Source: Gammaproteobacteria bacterium (lineage in GTDB: Bacteria; Pseudomonadota; Gammaproteobacteria; Competibacterales; Competibacteraceae). From it: DNA of 64,000 nucleotides. The notes beneath the pieces are model-generated. The model saw nothing but the letters and a program-made list of their open reading frames with translations. It was not told the origin of the DNA and did no database searches. The translations under genes were made by a program, and so were the position numbers. Each line of letters begins with the position of its first letter. Position 1 is the stretch's first letter. The stretch is taken from contig JACKMZ010000001.1 in the NCBI GenBank assembly GCA_024235135.1, positions 186,001 to 250,000 on the forward strand, given 5' to 3'. Positions 25,868 through 35,087 of the stretch are shown here, piece after piece.

Positions 25868-26776
25868 TTAGTGGCTGGCCGCGAGATCGCCGTCGTTCCT
25901 CACTTCATTCAACAGCCATTCCCTGAACTCCCCGATTTTGCTGTTCTGCTCCCGGCCCTCGGGGTACACCAGGTAATAGGCTTTCTGGCCGGCCAGGGAA
26001 TTGGGAAAGGGTACGACCAAACGTCCGCTATCCAGATAGCGCGTCGCCAGCCGGCGATCGACGATGACCACGCCCATGCCGGCGATCGCGGCTTCCATGG
26101 CCAGGGACCAAGTCTGAAAACGCGATCCGCCCAGCGGATCGATGTGGCTTACGCCGGCCGCGTCCAGCCAACTCTTCCAATCTCCCATGCGGGCGATGAC
26201 GTGCAGCAACAGATCGCTGCGCAGATCGGCCGGCTGCCGCAAGGCTTTGGGTCCTTGCAACAAGGTCGGGCTGCATACCGCGATGAGGTCCTCGTCCATC
26301 AGCCAATGGCAGCGCAATCCCGGCCAACCGCCTTGTCCCTGGCGGATGGCGAGATCGACATCCGAACGCGAGAAGTCCGTCAGATCCGTGGACACGATCA
26401 ACCGCACTTCAATATGGCTTCGGGTTTCCTGGAAGGCCGGCAGGCGCGGCACCAGCCATTGAGTCGCGAATGCCGGCATGACGCTGATGACGAGTAAACC
26501 GCCGCGCTGACTGGCGATGATCCGCTCGGTAGCGGCGGTGATCTGCTCGAAGGCCGCCTGCAGCGGGAGCAGATATTCCTGCCCCGCCGCCGTCAGGCGT
26601 ATTTGCCGGGGCAGGCGATCGAACAACGGCGCCCCGAGAAATTCCTCCAGCGCGCGGATCTGGTGGCTGACGGCCGAGGGCGTGAGATGCAACTCCGCCG
26701 CGGCGCGATTGAAACTGAGGCGCCGGGCGGCGGCTTCGAAAATACGCAGGCTGTTGAGTGGAGGCAAGGATCGCAT
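25868..26776 (-). CDS. LysR-type regulator, GcvA-like subgroup
   Basis: 302 residues. The N-terminal winged helix LNSLRIFEAAARRLSFNRAAAELHLTPSAVSHQIRALEEFLG and the phrase LFDRLPRQIRLTAAGQEYLLPL place it in the GcvA/AmpR-like branch. The C-terminal effector domain includes DVDLAIRQGQGGWPGL and VVIVDRRLATRYLDSGRLVVPF. It is transcribed away from the small unknown gene at 26943, a likely target by the usual divergent arrangement. The effector is unknown. Confidence 0.92.
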   Translation of the reverse strand: MRSLPPLNSLRIFEAAARRLSFNRAAAELHLTPSAVSHQIRALEEFLGAPLFDRLPRQIRLTAAGQEYLLPLQAAFEQITAATERIIASQRGGLLVISVMPAFATQWLVPRLPAFQETRSHIEVRLIVSTDLTDFSRSDVDLAIRQGQGGWPGLRCHWLMDEDLIAVCSPTLLQGPKALRQPADLRSDLLLHVIARMGDWKSWLDAAGVSHIDPLGGSRFQTWSLAMEAAIAGMGVVIVDRRLATRYLDSGRLVVPFPNSLAGQKAYYLVYPEGREQNSKIGEFREWLLNEVRNDGDLAASH

Positions 26777-26942
26777 AGGCTGTCACAGATGAATTTTTCT
26801 CATCCGATAACTGAACAATCATCGTTTGTGAAGAAAGGCGCGAATCGCTATAAATGACTCATCTGAGAGACTTACGTAGTACCGTCTCAGGCTTGGGCAT
26901 CATTGACTATAGATGAAATTCTCTCACTTGTAAGTGGGGTGC

Positions 26943-27233
26943 ATGATGGCAATCGAACATATTGAAACACCGTTAACCCGTTACGCCCCAATCGATGGTT
27001 GGGGTTTGGAAGCCATTCGTCGCCTGGAGGATGGTTCCATCGACTACGGTTATTACCTGGCCCAAGGCCGGCAGGAACACGGTCGGACCGTATTCCGCGC
27101 CGCGCAAGGCTTGGTCCGGCCCATCCGCTGGTTTTCGTCTTGGGTGGCTCGTCTGGCCGATCGATCTCAGGGCGCGAGACCGGCACTCAAAATAGTCGGC
27201 AATGCGCGGATAACCCGCGTGAAACCCGCTTAG
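26943..27233 (+). CDS. Small hypothetical protein divergent from lysR-type gene
   Basis: 96 residues beginning MMAIEHIETPLTRYAPIDGWGLEAIRRLEDGSIDYGYYLAQGR. The N-terminal half is acidic and aromatic; the C-terminal half is basic with an amphipathic stretch (LVRPIRWFSSWVARLADRS). No signal peptide and no family recognised. The second ATG at 26946 is an alternative start. An intrinsic terminator follows at 27283, supporting a real single-gene unit controlled from the shared promoter region. Confidence 0.65.
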   Translation: MMAIEHIETPLTRYAPIDGWGLEAIRRLEDGSIDYGYYLAQGRQEHGRTVFRAAQGLVRPIRWFSSWVARLADRSQGARPALKIVGNARITRVKPA

Positions 27234-27282
27234 GCGTGTTCCGTACCCAGTGAATTACTGTTAGCTTCACCCATCCTCCTTG

Positions 27283-27327
27283 ACCGCGCCGCCGCTACCG
27301 ACCTCAGCGGCGAGTGCGGTTTTTTTT
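27283..27327 (+). terminator. Terminator after the small divergent gene
   Basis: ACCGC-GCCGCCGCT (27283-27296) pairs with AGCGGCGAG-TGCGGT (27306-27320) with small mismatches, followed by eight T residues (27320-27327). Confidence 0.75.
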
Positions 27328-27331
27328 CGGA

Positions 27332-27865
27332 TCAGGGCCGCAGGAAAATTTCCATCATATTCAAGGGTTGTCTGAACCACGCGCAGGACGGGTCGCTCAG
27401 CGGCAGCGATAGTCCCCTGCTCGGATCGAAGACTTTCCACACACCTTGACCCATCGGCTGAAAGGTTACTTGTGAGCCGGCCTTGGTCATGTTGACTTGG
27501 GTGGTGGCGGCCAATGTCGGCAACCGCGACGCCTTGGCGACGTCGACATACAAGGTGCCGGCCGCGCCATCGCATCCCGCCAGAAAAATAAACGAATAAT
27601 TTTCGAAATTCAGATTTCTGGTATTCCTCAGTATTGAAATCACTTCCTGTCCCGTAAGGCGAGAGGAAGTGGATTCCTTGAAGCGACCGATATTGGCGTG
27701 ACTCAGCAGGATAACCGGCATGACTCTGTCTCCCGTATACGCACGCAAATCGATCGAACTTCGCAGGCGGGTGTTTTCGAGATGGTGATTGCCTAGAAAT
27801 ACTTGGTTTATATCGTTGAGTTCTTGGTCGCCTGTCGAAATAAGAACATTGAGACCTTTTGACAT
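27332..27865 (-). CDS. Caspase-fold (CHAT/C80-like) small protein
   Basis: 177 residues. Strand-His-Gly-like and strand-Cys elements in the order of clan CD peptidases: PVILLSHANIG (His56), a helix LTGQEVISILRN, and YSFIFLAGCDGAAGTL (Cys98), then RLPTLAATTQVNMT. This matches the layout of CHAT and RTX-toxin self-cleaving (C80) domains, although sequence identity is low and no partner domain is attached. No signal peptide. It could be a stand-alone protease or an inactive relative. It converges on the terminator at 27327. Confidence 0.55.
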   Translation of the reverse strand: MSKGLNVLISTGDQELNDINQVFLGNHHLENTRLRSSIDLRAYTGDRVMPVILLSHANIGRFKESTSSRLTGQEVISILRNTRNLNFENYSFIFLAGCDGAAGTLYVDVAKASRLPTLAATTQVNMTKAGSQVTFQPMGQGVWKVFDPSRGLSLPLSDPSCAWFRQPLNMMEIFLRP

Positions 27866-28851
27866 ATTAGGCTCCTTGCTTCAGGCATTAAGGGTTCAAA
27901 TGAATTATTCCAGTCGGCAATAACCACGCCATGTCGAAAGACGGGAATTAGCCCTTTGAGCACTCCATTGGATGAGCGAGGTCCTATTGGGAAATACGAT
28001 TTCCGATTCAAAATGAACCATTATGGGGTCAGTTTGAACTGATCATTTTGAATGGTGGAATAGCCGACTGATCCTGTGGAACCGGCCATGGACAGGTCGA
28101 AAATACAATGCTGGCCCAGGTGGCCCGCATTGGTGTCGAGTATTGGATTGCGGAACAGGCCGAAGCCGCTCAGTAGCCCCTGGTCGTAATCCGGGATGCC
28201 CGAATTCGTGGTATTTGACTTGCTAATGACTCCTGCCCATTCGATGCCGAGCGCCGATGGGAATGTACTCGGCCTGTCGAGGATAAGGGAATTTTGGAGA
28301 AACCCATGCTGAACTGTTTAAAGGCAGAGGCGCATCGGCCAAGCAGCGGAGGGATTGGATAATGACAAAGGTCCATTCAATGTCAAATCGACTTTTGAGA
28401 TTGAAGTTCCGGCTACTGATGTAAAAGCCGATTTCAGACCTTATTCAGCCCAGTTGACATATGACAGGCGAGATTTCGTCAATAAAAGCGAATCACCGAT
28501 CAGCGGTGATGATGCCGAAAATGGTTATCAAATCCACAGTGCGCCGTGGGCAGGAGATTTCGAAAAGCCTGGCTGCGCTACGAACGGTGACGGTTGCGGC
28601 GGCTCACCGCGAAAGAGGTATCCATCGTGTCGAGAGAATATAAGCGCATCACTATTGATAGGGGCCTGGCGTGCATTGGCCCTTGCAGGCGCCTTCGGCA
28701 ACTGCGCCGCCAGAATCCACTGTTGTTCAATGATTTGAACGACATCGACGCACCTTTCAATCCGACGCGGGCTTTCGAGGATGGATAGGCTGACCCCTTG
28801 CCGGCGTCGTTTCGATTCTCTTTCGATGCTCGGCCGCGGTTCGCTGCCACC
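27866..28851. other. Region of about 1 kb without a confident gene
   Basis: Several short overlapping frames occur on both strands (for example a 60-codon plus-strand frame from 28461, and a 20-codon frame after GGAGGG at 28361), but none shows a recognisable family or consistent coding character. The bases are more AT-rich than the neighbours. It may be decayed gene material from past insertion. Confidence 0.4.
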
Positions 28852-29700
28852 ATGACCGATGCCCGGCGGCTGATCGAAGAACTGGCCCGTCAGGAAAAAG
28901 AACTGTACCGCCGCACTTTTCTGGCGCCTTGCGTGCGCGGCGGCCAGGTACGCACCCGCTTGGCCGGGTTGATCCATACTTTCACGGCAAACCCGGCGAA
29001 TCGCGAAGGCTGGGGAATTTTCCACCCGCGCGACGCGGTGACGGCGGACTGGATAACGGTGGCCGAGCCCGAACAGATCGCCGCGTATTTGGGCCTATTA
29101 CCCGCCATGCGCTGGTATCTGGCGTTGCGCCTGCGGGGTCGCACCTGGCTCGCTTACCCATTCAACGAAGGTGATGCTCGACAACGTCTCGGCCGTTGTC
29201 AGCCTATGCCGGTGCATCTGGTGGAACGCGGGCAAGCCTTGGAAGGGGTCATCGCGCGATGGGACGGAACGGCATTTTGGTTCGATGCCCTGGATCGCCG
29301 CGCTGATCCCCAATTAGCCGACCAGGCGCGGGAATCCCTGCGCGCCTTCCGGTCTCCCGAAACCTTGCGTTTGCCAGGGTTGACCCCGGAACTCCGCGTG
29401 GCCTACACCTTGGCTTTGAAAGGCACGGCAGGCTACCGTGCCCGGCGAACGGCCCATGATGATCGTGAACGTTTGCGGCGGGCGTTGGATATGGCGGGCG
29501 GGCGCCTGCGGGATTATCGGGAGCACGACGACTACTGGCTGGTGGAGTGGTTGAGCGCGAAGGGAGAGCGGCATACCTCGGCCATCGCCAAGCGGGACCT
29601 CACGGTGATCAGCGCCGGTATCTGTCTGGATGGTGAAGACCGCCGTTTTGATCTGCAATCGCTGGTGGGCGTGATGGAGCAGCGCCCGGATTGGATGTGA
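28852..29700 (+). CDS. Hypothetical protein, 282 aa
   Basis: Not assigned to a named family, though the opening layout (LYRRTFLAPCVRGGQVRTRLAGLIHTF ... GWGIFHP) recalls conserved hypothetical proteins I associate with cyanobacteria. It is soluble and Arg-rich. A C-terminal part (YREHDDYWLVEWLSAKGERHTSAIAKRDLTVISAGICLDGEDRRFDLQSLVGV) looks like a compact beta domain. The ATG at 28852 lacks a good ribosome-binding site; a TTG at 28798 is the alternative. Confidence 0.75.
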   Translation: MTDARRLIEELARQEKELYRRTFLAPCVRGGQVRTRLAGLIHTFTANPANREGWGIFHPRDAVTADWITVAEPEQIAAYLGLLPAMRWYLALRLRGRTWLAYPFNEGDARQRLGRCQPMPVHLVERGQALEGVIARWDGTAFWFDALDRRADPQLADQARESLRAFRSPETLRLPGLTPELRVAYTLALKGTAGYRARRTAHDDRERLRRALDMAGGRLRDYREHDDYWLVEWLSAKGERHTSAIAKRDLTVISAGICLDGEDRRFDLQSLVGVMEQRPDWM

Positions 29701-29794
29701 GCCGGCCCGTGTCGGCCTTACGGTCGCAAACGGCCGGAGCTTGTTATAGAGTTCATAACGACTCCGCCACTTCGCTGCTCGATGTGATCCAGGC

Positions 29795-31384
29795 ATGTCA
29801 CCGCCATCCAAACTCTGCTTCACCTTCACCGATCGCGTTGGCATCGTAGCCGACATCGCGCGGATACTGAGCGAACACGCTATCAGCATCACCGCTATGG
29901 AAGTGCGGGTCGACCCGACCAGCCGCAATGTCCAGGTCTATGCCGCGCTGGACAACCCGCAAAACGGGGCTTGCTGGCGTAAGGCCCAGCCTGTTCTGGA
30001 ACAAGTGCCTGGACTGCAGCGCATGGAAGCCGTGCACAGTTTGCCGCGGGAACGTCACGAAGCCTGGCTGAGACTGGTCTTGAACAGTATCAGCGATGGC
30101 CTGGTGGCCGTGGATGAGCATGGGCGTCTGACGCTGATTAATACGGCCGCACAGCAGTTGTTCGGGCTGGACCCCACCAGCGCCTTGGGCCTACCCCTGG
30201 GGCGATTGGAACTGGGCGACAGCCGATTGCCGGAGGCGCTGCAGGGCCGGCCTTGCGAACGCGTACCGCGCCATCATCTGATCGACGGGCAACGCGCGCA
30301 ATTTCTCGCCACGACCTTGTCCATCCGCGACGAAGTGGGACAGATCGGTGGGGCCGTGGAGATTCTTCAAGACATGGGGCAGTTGCGCTCCCTGGCCCAG
30401 GCGATCATCGATCCGGAACGCGAGGCGTTCGCCTGCATCGTCGGCACCAGCGCGACCTTGCAAATGCCGATCCGGTTGGCCCAGCAGGTATCCCGCACCG
30501 ATGTGATTGTCTGTCTACGTGGCGAAAGCGGCACGGGCAAGGAATTGTTCGCCCGGGCCATCCATACCGAAAGCCGCCGCACGGGGGAATTCATCGCCAT
30601 CAACTGTGCGGCCCTGCCTTCCGAACTGTTGGAAAGCGAACTGTTCGGTTATACCAGCGGGGCGTTTACCGGAGCTCAGAAGGAAGGCAAGCCGGGCCTG
30701 TTCGAGATCGCCAAGGATGGCACGTTGTTTCTCGACGAAATTGGCGAACTGCCACCCGGACCCCAAGCCAAATTATTGCGTGTCATTCAGGAAGGACGTA
30801 TTCGGCGGATTGGTGGCGCGCGGGAAATTCCAATCAATGCCCGCATCATCACCGCCACCAGTCGCAATCTTGAGCAGATGCTGGCCAGTGGTGAGTTTCG
30901 TCAGGATTTGTTCTACCGCATCAATGTGTTTCCCATCTACCTGCCCGCTTTACGGGAGCGTATCGAGGATTTGCCGGCACTGATCGAACATTTTCTGTTC
31001 CGTTTCAATGCCCGACTCAAGCGGCCCGCCCAGTCGTTGCAACAGGCCGCGCTGGACAAGCTGATGCACCATCCCTGGCCGGGCAATATCCGCGAATTGC
31101 GCAATGTGATAGAACGCGCCGCCATACTCAGCGCCAGCCCGCAGATCGGCCCCGATTGCATTATTTTCGGCAGTGAATTGGGGCAGCCGGAAGTGTTCCA
31201 GCCAGCGGCGGAAACGCCGGGTGAGCCTCTGCCCTATCGCGTGGCTCGTCACGAAAAGAATCTGTTGGTGGAGGCGCTACACGAACATCGGTCTCTGCGG
31301 CAAACGGCCGTGCGCTTGGGCATCTCCCATACGGCCTTGCTGAATAAGCTGAAAAAGCATGGTATCGACCCGGCAACTTTATAA
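29795..31384 (+). CDS. TyrR-like sigma-54-dependent activator (ACT-PAS-AAA-Fis)
   Basis: 529 residues: an ACT domain (about 5-75, LCFTFTDRVGIVADIARILSEH), a PAS domain (about 90-190, ISDGLVAVDEHGRLTLINTAAQQLFG), an AAA+ domain with Walker A GESGTGKE, the sigma-54-contacting loop GAFTGA and Walker B LFLDEIGEL, and a Fis-type helix-turn-helix at the C-terminus (LRQTAVRLGISHTALLNKL). ACT domains bind amino acids. It lies directly upstream of a sigma-54 promoter and ald-agcS, so alanine is the probable effector. Unlike E. coli TyrR, it keeps GAFTGA and can activate sigma-54. Confidence 0.93.
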   Translation: MSPPSKLCFTFTDRVGIVADIARILSEHAISITAMEVRVDPTSRNVQVYAALDNPQNGACWRKAQPVLEQVPGLQRMEAVHSLPRERHEAWLRLVLNSISDGLVAVDEHGRLTLINTAAQQLFGLDPTSALGLPLGRLELGDSRLPEALQGRPCERVPRHHLIDGQRAQFLATTLSIRDEVGQIGGAVEILQDMGQLRSLAQAIIDPEREAFACIVGTSATLQMPIRLAQQVSRTDVIVCLRGESGTGKELFARAIHTESRRTGEFIAINCAALPSELLESELFGYTSGAFTGAQKEGKPGLFEIAKDGTLFLDEIGELPPGPQAKLLRVIQEGRIRRIGGAREIPINARIITATSRNLEQMLASGEFRQDLFYRINVFPIYLPALRERIEDLPALIEHFLFRFNARLKRPAQSLQQAALDKLMHHPWPGNIRELRNVIERAAILSASPQIGPDCIIFGSELGQPEVFQPAAETPGEPLPYRVARHEKNLLVEALHEHRSLRQTAVRLGISHTALLNKLKKHGIDPATL

Positions 31385-31388
31385 ACCA

Positions 31389-31408
31389 ATGGTACGATTT
31401 CGTTCCAT
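31389..31408 (+). promoter_or_regulatory. Upstream activator site 1 for ald
   Basis: ATGGTACGA-TT-TCGTTCCAT is a near-perfect inverted repeat (one mismatch). Its core GGTACGATTTCGTTCC (31391-31406) is closely repeated at 31462. It is a likely dimer site for the Fis-type domain of the regulator encoded just upstream. Confidence 0.5.
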
Positions 31409-31461
31409 CGCCTCCGAAACCCGCTATTTCTCGATAATTCCGCTTTCCAGGCCCTCGGGCT

Positions 31462-31477
31462 GGCACGATTTCTTGCC
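31462..31477 (+). promoter_or_regulatory. Upstream activator site 2 for ald
   Basis: GGCACGATTTCTTGCC shares 13 of 16 bases with site 1 and keeps the dyad. The two sites are 71 bp apart, close to seven helical turns, so bound dimers would lie on one face of the DNA, about 150-230 bp upstream of the predicted start site. Confidence 0.5.
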
Positions 31478-31598
31478 GCGGGGGATGACCGTGGTCCGGC
31501 CGCCTGGCTCATCTTGAGACCCGATGCTTGCTTCGGAAGTGGCTTTATAGCGGCCTTCTCGCGCTGTCGGCAACGGTCTTCCGAGCGGGGGTGGGCCC

Positions 31599-31614
31599 TG
31601 GCACATCGGTTGCT
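31599..31614 (+). promoter_or_regulatory. sigma-54 promoter of ald
   Basis: TGGCACATCGGTTGCT matches the -24/-12 consensus with exact GG to GC spacing. The predicted start is near 31625, 60 bp before the ald ATG. The sigma-54 activator gene ends 215 bp upstream. Confidence 0.75.
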
Positions 31615-31686
31615 CTATACCGGGCAACCGCACCCCTTGTCGTAATAGCGGCTTGATTGATCCAACCATCTTAGGAGAGCGCCCCC

Positions 31687-32799
31687 ATGTTGATCGGCAT
31701 ACTGAAAGAAATCAAACCCCAAGAAAACCGCGTTTGCATGACCCCCGCCGGCGTCGAGATTCTGAAGAAGAACGGCCATGACGTGTTGGTCGAGACCAGC
31801 GCGGGCGAGCGCAGTGGCTTCGGCGACGATGACTATCGCGCGGCCGGCGCCGAAATCGGTGCGTCTCCCGCCGAAGTTTTCGGTCGTGGCGATATGGTGA
31901 TGCATGTCAAGGAGCCGCAGCCCTCCGAATATCCCATGATCCGGGCCGGACAAACCGTGTTCACCTATTTCCATTTCGCCGCTTCGCGCGATTTGACCGA
32001 AAACATGATAAAGACGGGCGCGACCTGCATCGCTTACGAGACCATCACGGACAGCAACGGCACGCTGCCGTTGCTCACCCCGATGAGCGAGGTCGCCGGG
32101 CGGATGGCCGCGCAAGAGGGCGCCAAGTATGCCGAACGGACCTTCGGCGGTCGCGGCATTCTGTTGGGCGGCGTGACCGGTGTGGCCCCCGCCAAGGTGC
32201 TGGTCATCGGTGGCGGCGTGGTCGGCACCAATGCCGCGCAAATGGCGTGCGGCCTGGGCGCCCAAGTCTATCTGCTGGATACCAGCCTGGATCGGTTGCG
32301 TTACCTTTCGGAAGTCATGCCCAAGAACTGTTTCCCCACGTACTCGACCCCGGCCGCTATCCGCGAATTGGCCAAGGAAGCGGACGTCATCGTCGGCGCG
32401 GTGCTGGTGCACGGCGCCAAAGCCCCTCATCTGATTACCCGCGAAATGTTGAAGACCTTGAAGCACGGTACCGTGCTGGTGGATGTTTCCATCGATCAGG
32501 GCGGTTGTTTCGAAACCTCACGGCCAACGACCCACGCCGAACCGACTTATGAAGTGGACGGCGTACTGCATTATTGCGTCGCCAATATGCCCGGCGCGGT
32601 GCCGCTGACTTCCACCATGGCGCTGACCAACGCGACCCTGCCCTATGCCGCCAAACTGGCCAATCTCGGATGGCAACGGGCCGCCGCGCAAGATCCGCAT
32701 ATCAGCAATGGCGTGAACATGGTGGAGGGCAAAATCACCTATAAGAACGTCGCCGATGCCTTCGGCATGGAATACGTGCCCGTCGTGCAGTTCCTCTGA
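31687..32799 (+). CDS. ald: Alanine dehydrogenase
   Basis: Interconverts L-alanine and pyruvate plus ammonium with NAD. The 370 residues are the normal length. The N-terminal MLIGILKEIKPQENRVCMTPAG, the substrate-binding VKEPQPSEY and YFHFAAS (His), and the NAD-binding GGGVVGTNAAQMACGLGA (about 178-195) are all present. AGGAG precedes the ATG. With agcS and the ACT-domain activator it makes an alanine uptake and catabolism unit. Confidence 0.96.
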   Translation: MLIGILKEIKPQENRVCMTPAGVEILKKNGHDVLVETSAGERSGFGDDDYRAAGAEIGASPAEVFGRGDMVMHVKEPQPSEYPMIRAGQTVFTYFHFAASRDLTENMIKTGATCIAYETITDSNGTLPLLTPMSEVAGRMAAQEGAKYAERTFGGRGILLGGVTGVAPAKVLVIGGGVVGTNAAQMACGLGAQVYLLDTSLDRLRYLSEVMPKNCFPTYSTPAAIRELAKEADVIVGAVLVHGAKAPHLITREMLKTLKHGTVLVDVSIDQGGCFETSRPTTHAEPTYEVDGVLHYCVANMPGAVPLTSTMALTNATLPYAAKLANLGWQRAAAQDPHISNGVNMVEGKITYKNVADAFGMEYVPVVQFL

Positions 32800-32807
32800 G
32801 CACTTTG

Positions 32808-32841
32808 CCGGCGCGGCCGTTTCCGGTTGCGCCGGTTTTTT
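32808..32841 (+). terminator. Terminator between ald and agcS
   Basis: A perfect 7-bp stem CCGGCGC (32808-32814) and GCGCCGG (32829-32835) with a 14-nt loop and six T residues. Partial read-through would set a higher level of ald than agcS mRNA if they share one promoter. Confidence 0.75.
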
Positions 32842-32879
32842 CAACCCACCAAAAATCCTGACGGATGGAGGAATCTTTG

Positions 32880-34262
32880 ATGGAGAATTTTCTCGACATC
32901 GTCAATACGATTGACGGCTTTGTCTGGGGGCCTCCCCTGCTGATCCTGCTGGTCGGCACCGGCCTGTATCTGACTATCATCCTACGTGGTTTGCAGTTTC
33001 GCCGCCTGGTTTATTCATTGTGGCTCGCTTTGATCAAACGCCACGAAAAAACCGATCAACCCGGCGACATCAGTCATTTCCAGGCGTTAATGACGGCGCT
33101 GTCCGCCACGGTCGGCACCGGCAACATCGCGGGCGTCGCCACGGCCATTGCCGTGGGGGGGCCGGGCGCGTTGTTCTGGATGTGGGTCACCGGTCTGGTC
33201 GGTATGGCCACCAAGTATTCGGAAGCGGTATTGGCGGTGAAGTATCGGGTCAAAGATGCCAATGGCAACATGTCCGGCGGTCCGATGTATTACATCGAAC
33301 GGGGTCTGGGCTGGCGTTGGATGGGACTGGTTTTCGCCTTTTTCACGGCGATCGCCGCGTTCGGTATCGGCAATATGGTGCAATCCAATTCGGTCGCCGA
33401 TGCGCTGCAATCCAGTTTCAGCATTCCCCATGCGGTCACGGGCGTCGTGCTGGTTATCGCCACGGCCGCCGTGGTGTTAGGAGGCATTACCAGCATCGGC
33501 CGGGTGACCGGTGTGCTGGTGCCGGTCATGATTCTGTTCTATATCGCCGGCAGCCTGATCATTCTCGTCAAATACGCGGGGGCCATACCCGGCGCATTCG
33601 CGTTGATTTTTCACGAAGCCTTTACGCCAACCGCCGCTACGGGTGGTTTCGCCGGGGCGACCTTGATGCTTTCCATCCGCATGGGCGTGGCTCGCGGCGT
33701 GTTTTCCAATGAATCCGGCCTGGGCAGTTCGCCCATCGCCGCCGCGGCGGCCAAAACCAAACACCCGGTGTCTCAGGCCCTGGTGTCCATGACGCAAACG
33801 TTTATCGACACCCTGGTCGTCTGCACCATGACCGGCTTGGTGTTAGTGGTGACCGGCGCCTGGTCCAATGGGGACAACGGCGCCTCCCTGACCGCTACGG
33901 CTTATGGGCAGGGCGTGGCAGGGGGCCATTACATCGTCACCATCGGCCTGCTTCTGTTTGCCTATTCCACCATTCTCGGTTGGTGTTACTACGGCGAGCG
34001 GGCCACGGAATATCTGTTGGGCGAGTGGGCGGTAAAACCCTATCGCATCCTTTTCAGCTTGGCGGTCGGTGTCGGCGCGATTCTGAAATTGGACCTGGTT
34101 TGGGCGCTGGCCGATTTGTTCAATGGGTTGATGGCTGTGCCCAATCTGATCGCTCTGCTGATGCTGTCGCCGGTCATCGTTAGCGTGACACGGGATTATT
34201 TCGACAGATTGGCGTTAGGGGAAGATCCGAGCGTCCCCGAACCGGTCCAACAAGAGAAGTGA
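32880..34262 (+). CDS. agcS: Sodium:alanine symporter (AGCS family)
   Basis: 460 residues, about ten to eleven transmembrane helices, with family motifs [29 protein letters not shown] and [21 protein letters not shown]. It brings alanine or glycine in with sodium. The ATG at 32880 is chosen over an earlier in-frame ATG at 32865 because GGAGGA lies 6-11 nt before it. It follows ald and ends at a strong terminator. Confidence 0.94.
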   Translation: MENFLDIVNTIDGFVWGPPLLILLVGTGLYLTIILRGLQFRRLVYSLWLALIKRHEKTDQPGDISHFQALMTALSATVGTGNIAGVATAIAVGGPGALFWMWVTGLVGMATKYSEAVLAVKYRVKDANGNMSGGPMYYIERGLGWRWMGLVFAFFTAIAAFGIGNMVQSNSVADALQSSFSIPHAVTGVVLVIATAAVVLGGITSIGRVTGVLVPVMILFYIAGSLIILVKYAGAIPGAFALIFHEAFTPTAATGGFAGATLMLSIRMGVARGVFSNESGLGSSPIAAAAAKTKHPVSQALVSMTQTFIDTLVVCTMTGLVLVVTGAWSNGDNGASLTATAYGQGVAGGHYIVTIGLLLFAYSTILGWCYYGERATEYLLGEWAVKPYRILFSLAVGVGAILKLDLVWALADLFNGLMAVPNLIALLMLSPVIVSVTRDYFDRLALGEDPSVPEPVQQEK

Positions 34263-34306
34263 TGGGCCAGTTTCTGGAATAGATTTCCGGGATGGAACCG
34301 CTGGCT

Positions 34307-34342
34307 CTTAAGGGGTACGCGCAAGCGTACCCCTTAAGTTTT
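34307..34342 (+). terminator. Strong terminator after agcS
   Basis: A perfect 14-bp stem (34307-34320 with 34325-34338), GCAA tetraloop and TTTT. The last T residues overlap the stop codon of the convergent gene at 34341. Confidence 0.9.
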
Positions 34343-34925
34343 ATCGATCGTCCGTTCCCGTCTCGACCCACAACTCACCCAACGCCAGACTGATTTCCTG
34401 AAACGGCGGTATCGCCACGTCGGCTTCGTCGGCGAAGAGCCCGATCACCGTCCAACGTCCGTGTTCAAGAGCGAAGGCTTCCAGGGTACGGGCCGTGGGA
34501 TCGACCAGCCATAGATAGGGGACGCCGTATCGGGCATAGGTCGGCATTTTGACGACGCGGTCTTTCTTGGCGGTCGAGGGCGAAAGGATTTCGCAGACCC
34601 AATCCGGCACGATTTCGAAACGATGATCGCCGGCGAGACTCGGTAGTCGCTCCCGCCGCCAGCCAGCCAAATCCGGTACGGCGATTTCCATATCGCGGAT
34701 GAAGTGGATTTCCGGTTCGACGATAATCCACCATCCACCGGGACCGCCCCGACCTTTCTGGAAGGCGGCGCCAATTTCGATTTCCAGGGATGAGCAAACG
34801 AGTGCATGCGGCTTAGCAGGCCGTGGCTGAGTGTACAATTGCCCGCCGATAATCTCCCCCACCCAATTTTCCGGCAGATTCATCAGGCGCTCATACAGGT
34901 TTTCTTGAAGTGCGGCCGTTGGCAT
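34341..34925 (-). CDS. Uma2-family (PD-(D/E)XK fold) protein
   Basis: 194 residues. The nuclease-like fold shows IIVEPEIHF, VPDLAGWRRERLP, then DWVCEILSPSTAKKDRVVKMPTYARYGVPYLWLVDP, the Uma2 (DUF820) signature with the Asp and Glu-Ile-Leu acidic residues. Uma2 proteins are numerous in cyanobacteria and some gammaproteobacteria, and their role is unclear. A single gene, convergent with agcS. Confidence 0.9.
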   Translation of the reverse strand: MPTAALQENLYERLMNLPENWVGEIIGGQLYTQPRPAKPHALVCSSLEIEIGAAFQKGRGGPGGWWIIVEPEIHFIRDMEIAVPDLAGWRRERLPSLAGDHRFEIVPDWVCEILSPSTAKKDRVVKMPTYARYGVPYLWLVDPTARTLEAFALEHGRWTVIGLFADEADVAIPPFQEISLALGELWVETGTDDR

Positions 34926-35087
34926 GGGATCGCCCTCTTTGCTCGTGGGTACGGAAACGCGGAGCCCTGACGATCCGTGTCTCGTTCGTCGATAGTCTAC
35001 CCGAAACCATCCCATGACAATGCCGTGTACAATGGCGGGCCTCCTCCCCGTGGGCGTTTCGATACCCGCCGCGTGACTCAGAACGAC

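Noticed and set aside
28355..28850. Short frames on both strands that could be small genes
   Set aside because: No family, poor ribosome-binding sites and mutually overlapping frames; listed as a gene-poor region instead.
31461..31477. Second sigma-54-like promoter (TGGCACGATTTCTTGC)
   Set aside because: The GG to GC distance is one base too long for sigma-54; the same bases are better explained as an upstream activator site.
31615..32466. Minus-strand frame opposite ald
   Set aside because: Shadow of ald; no ribosome-binding site or family.
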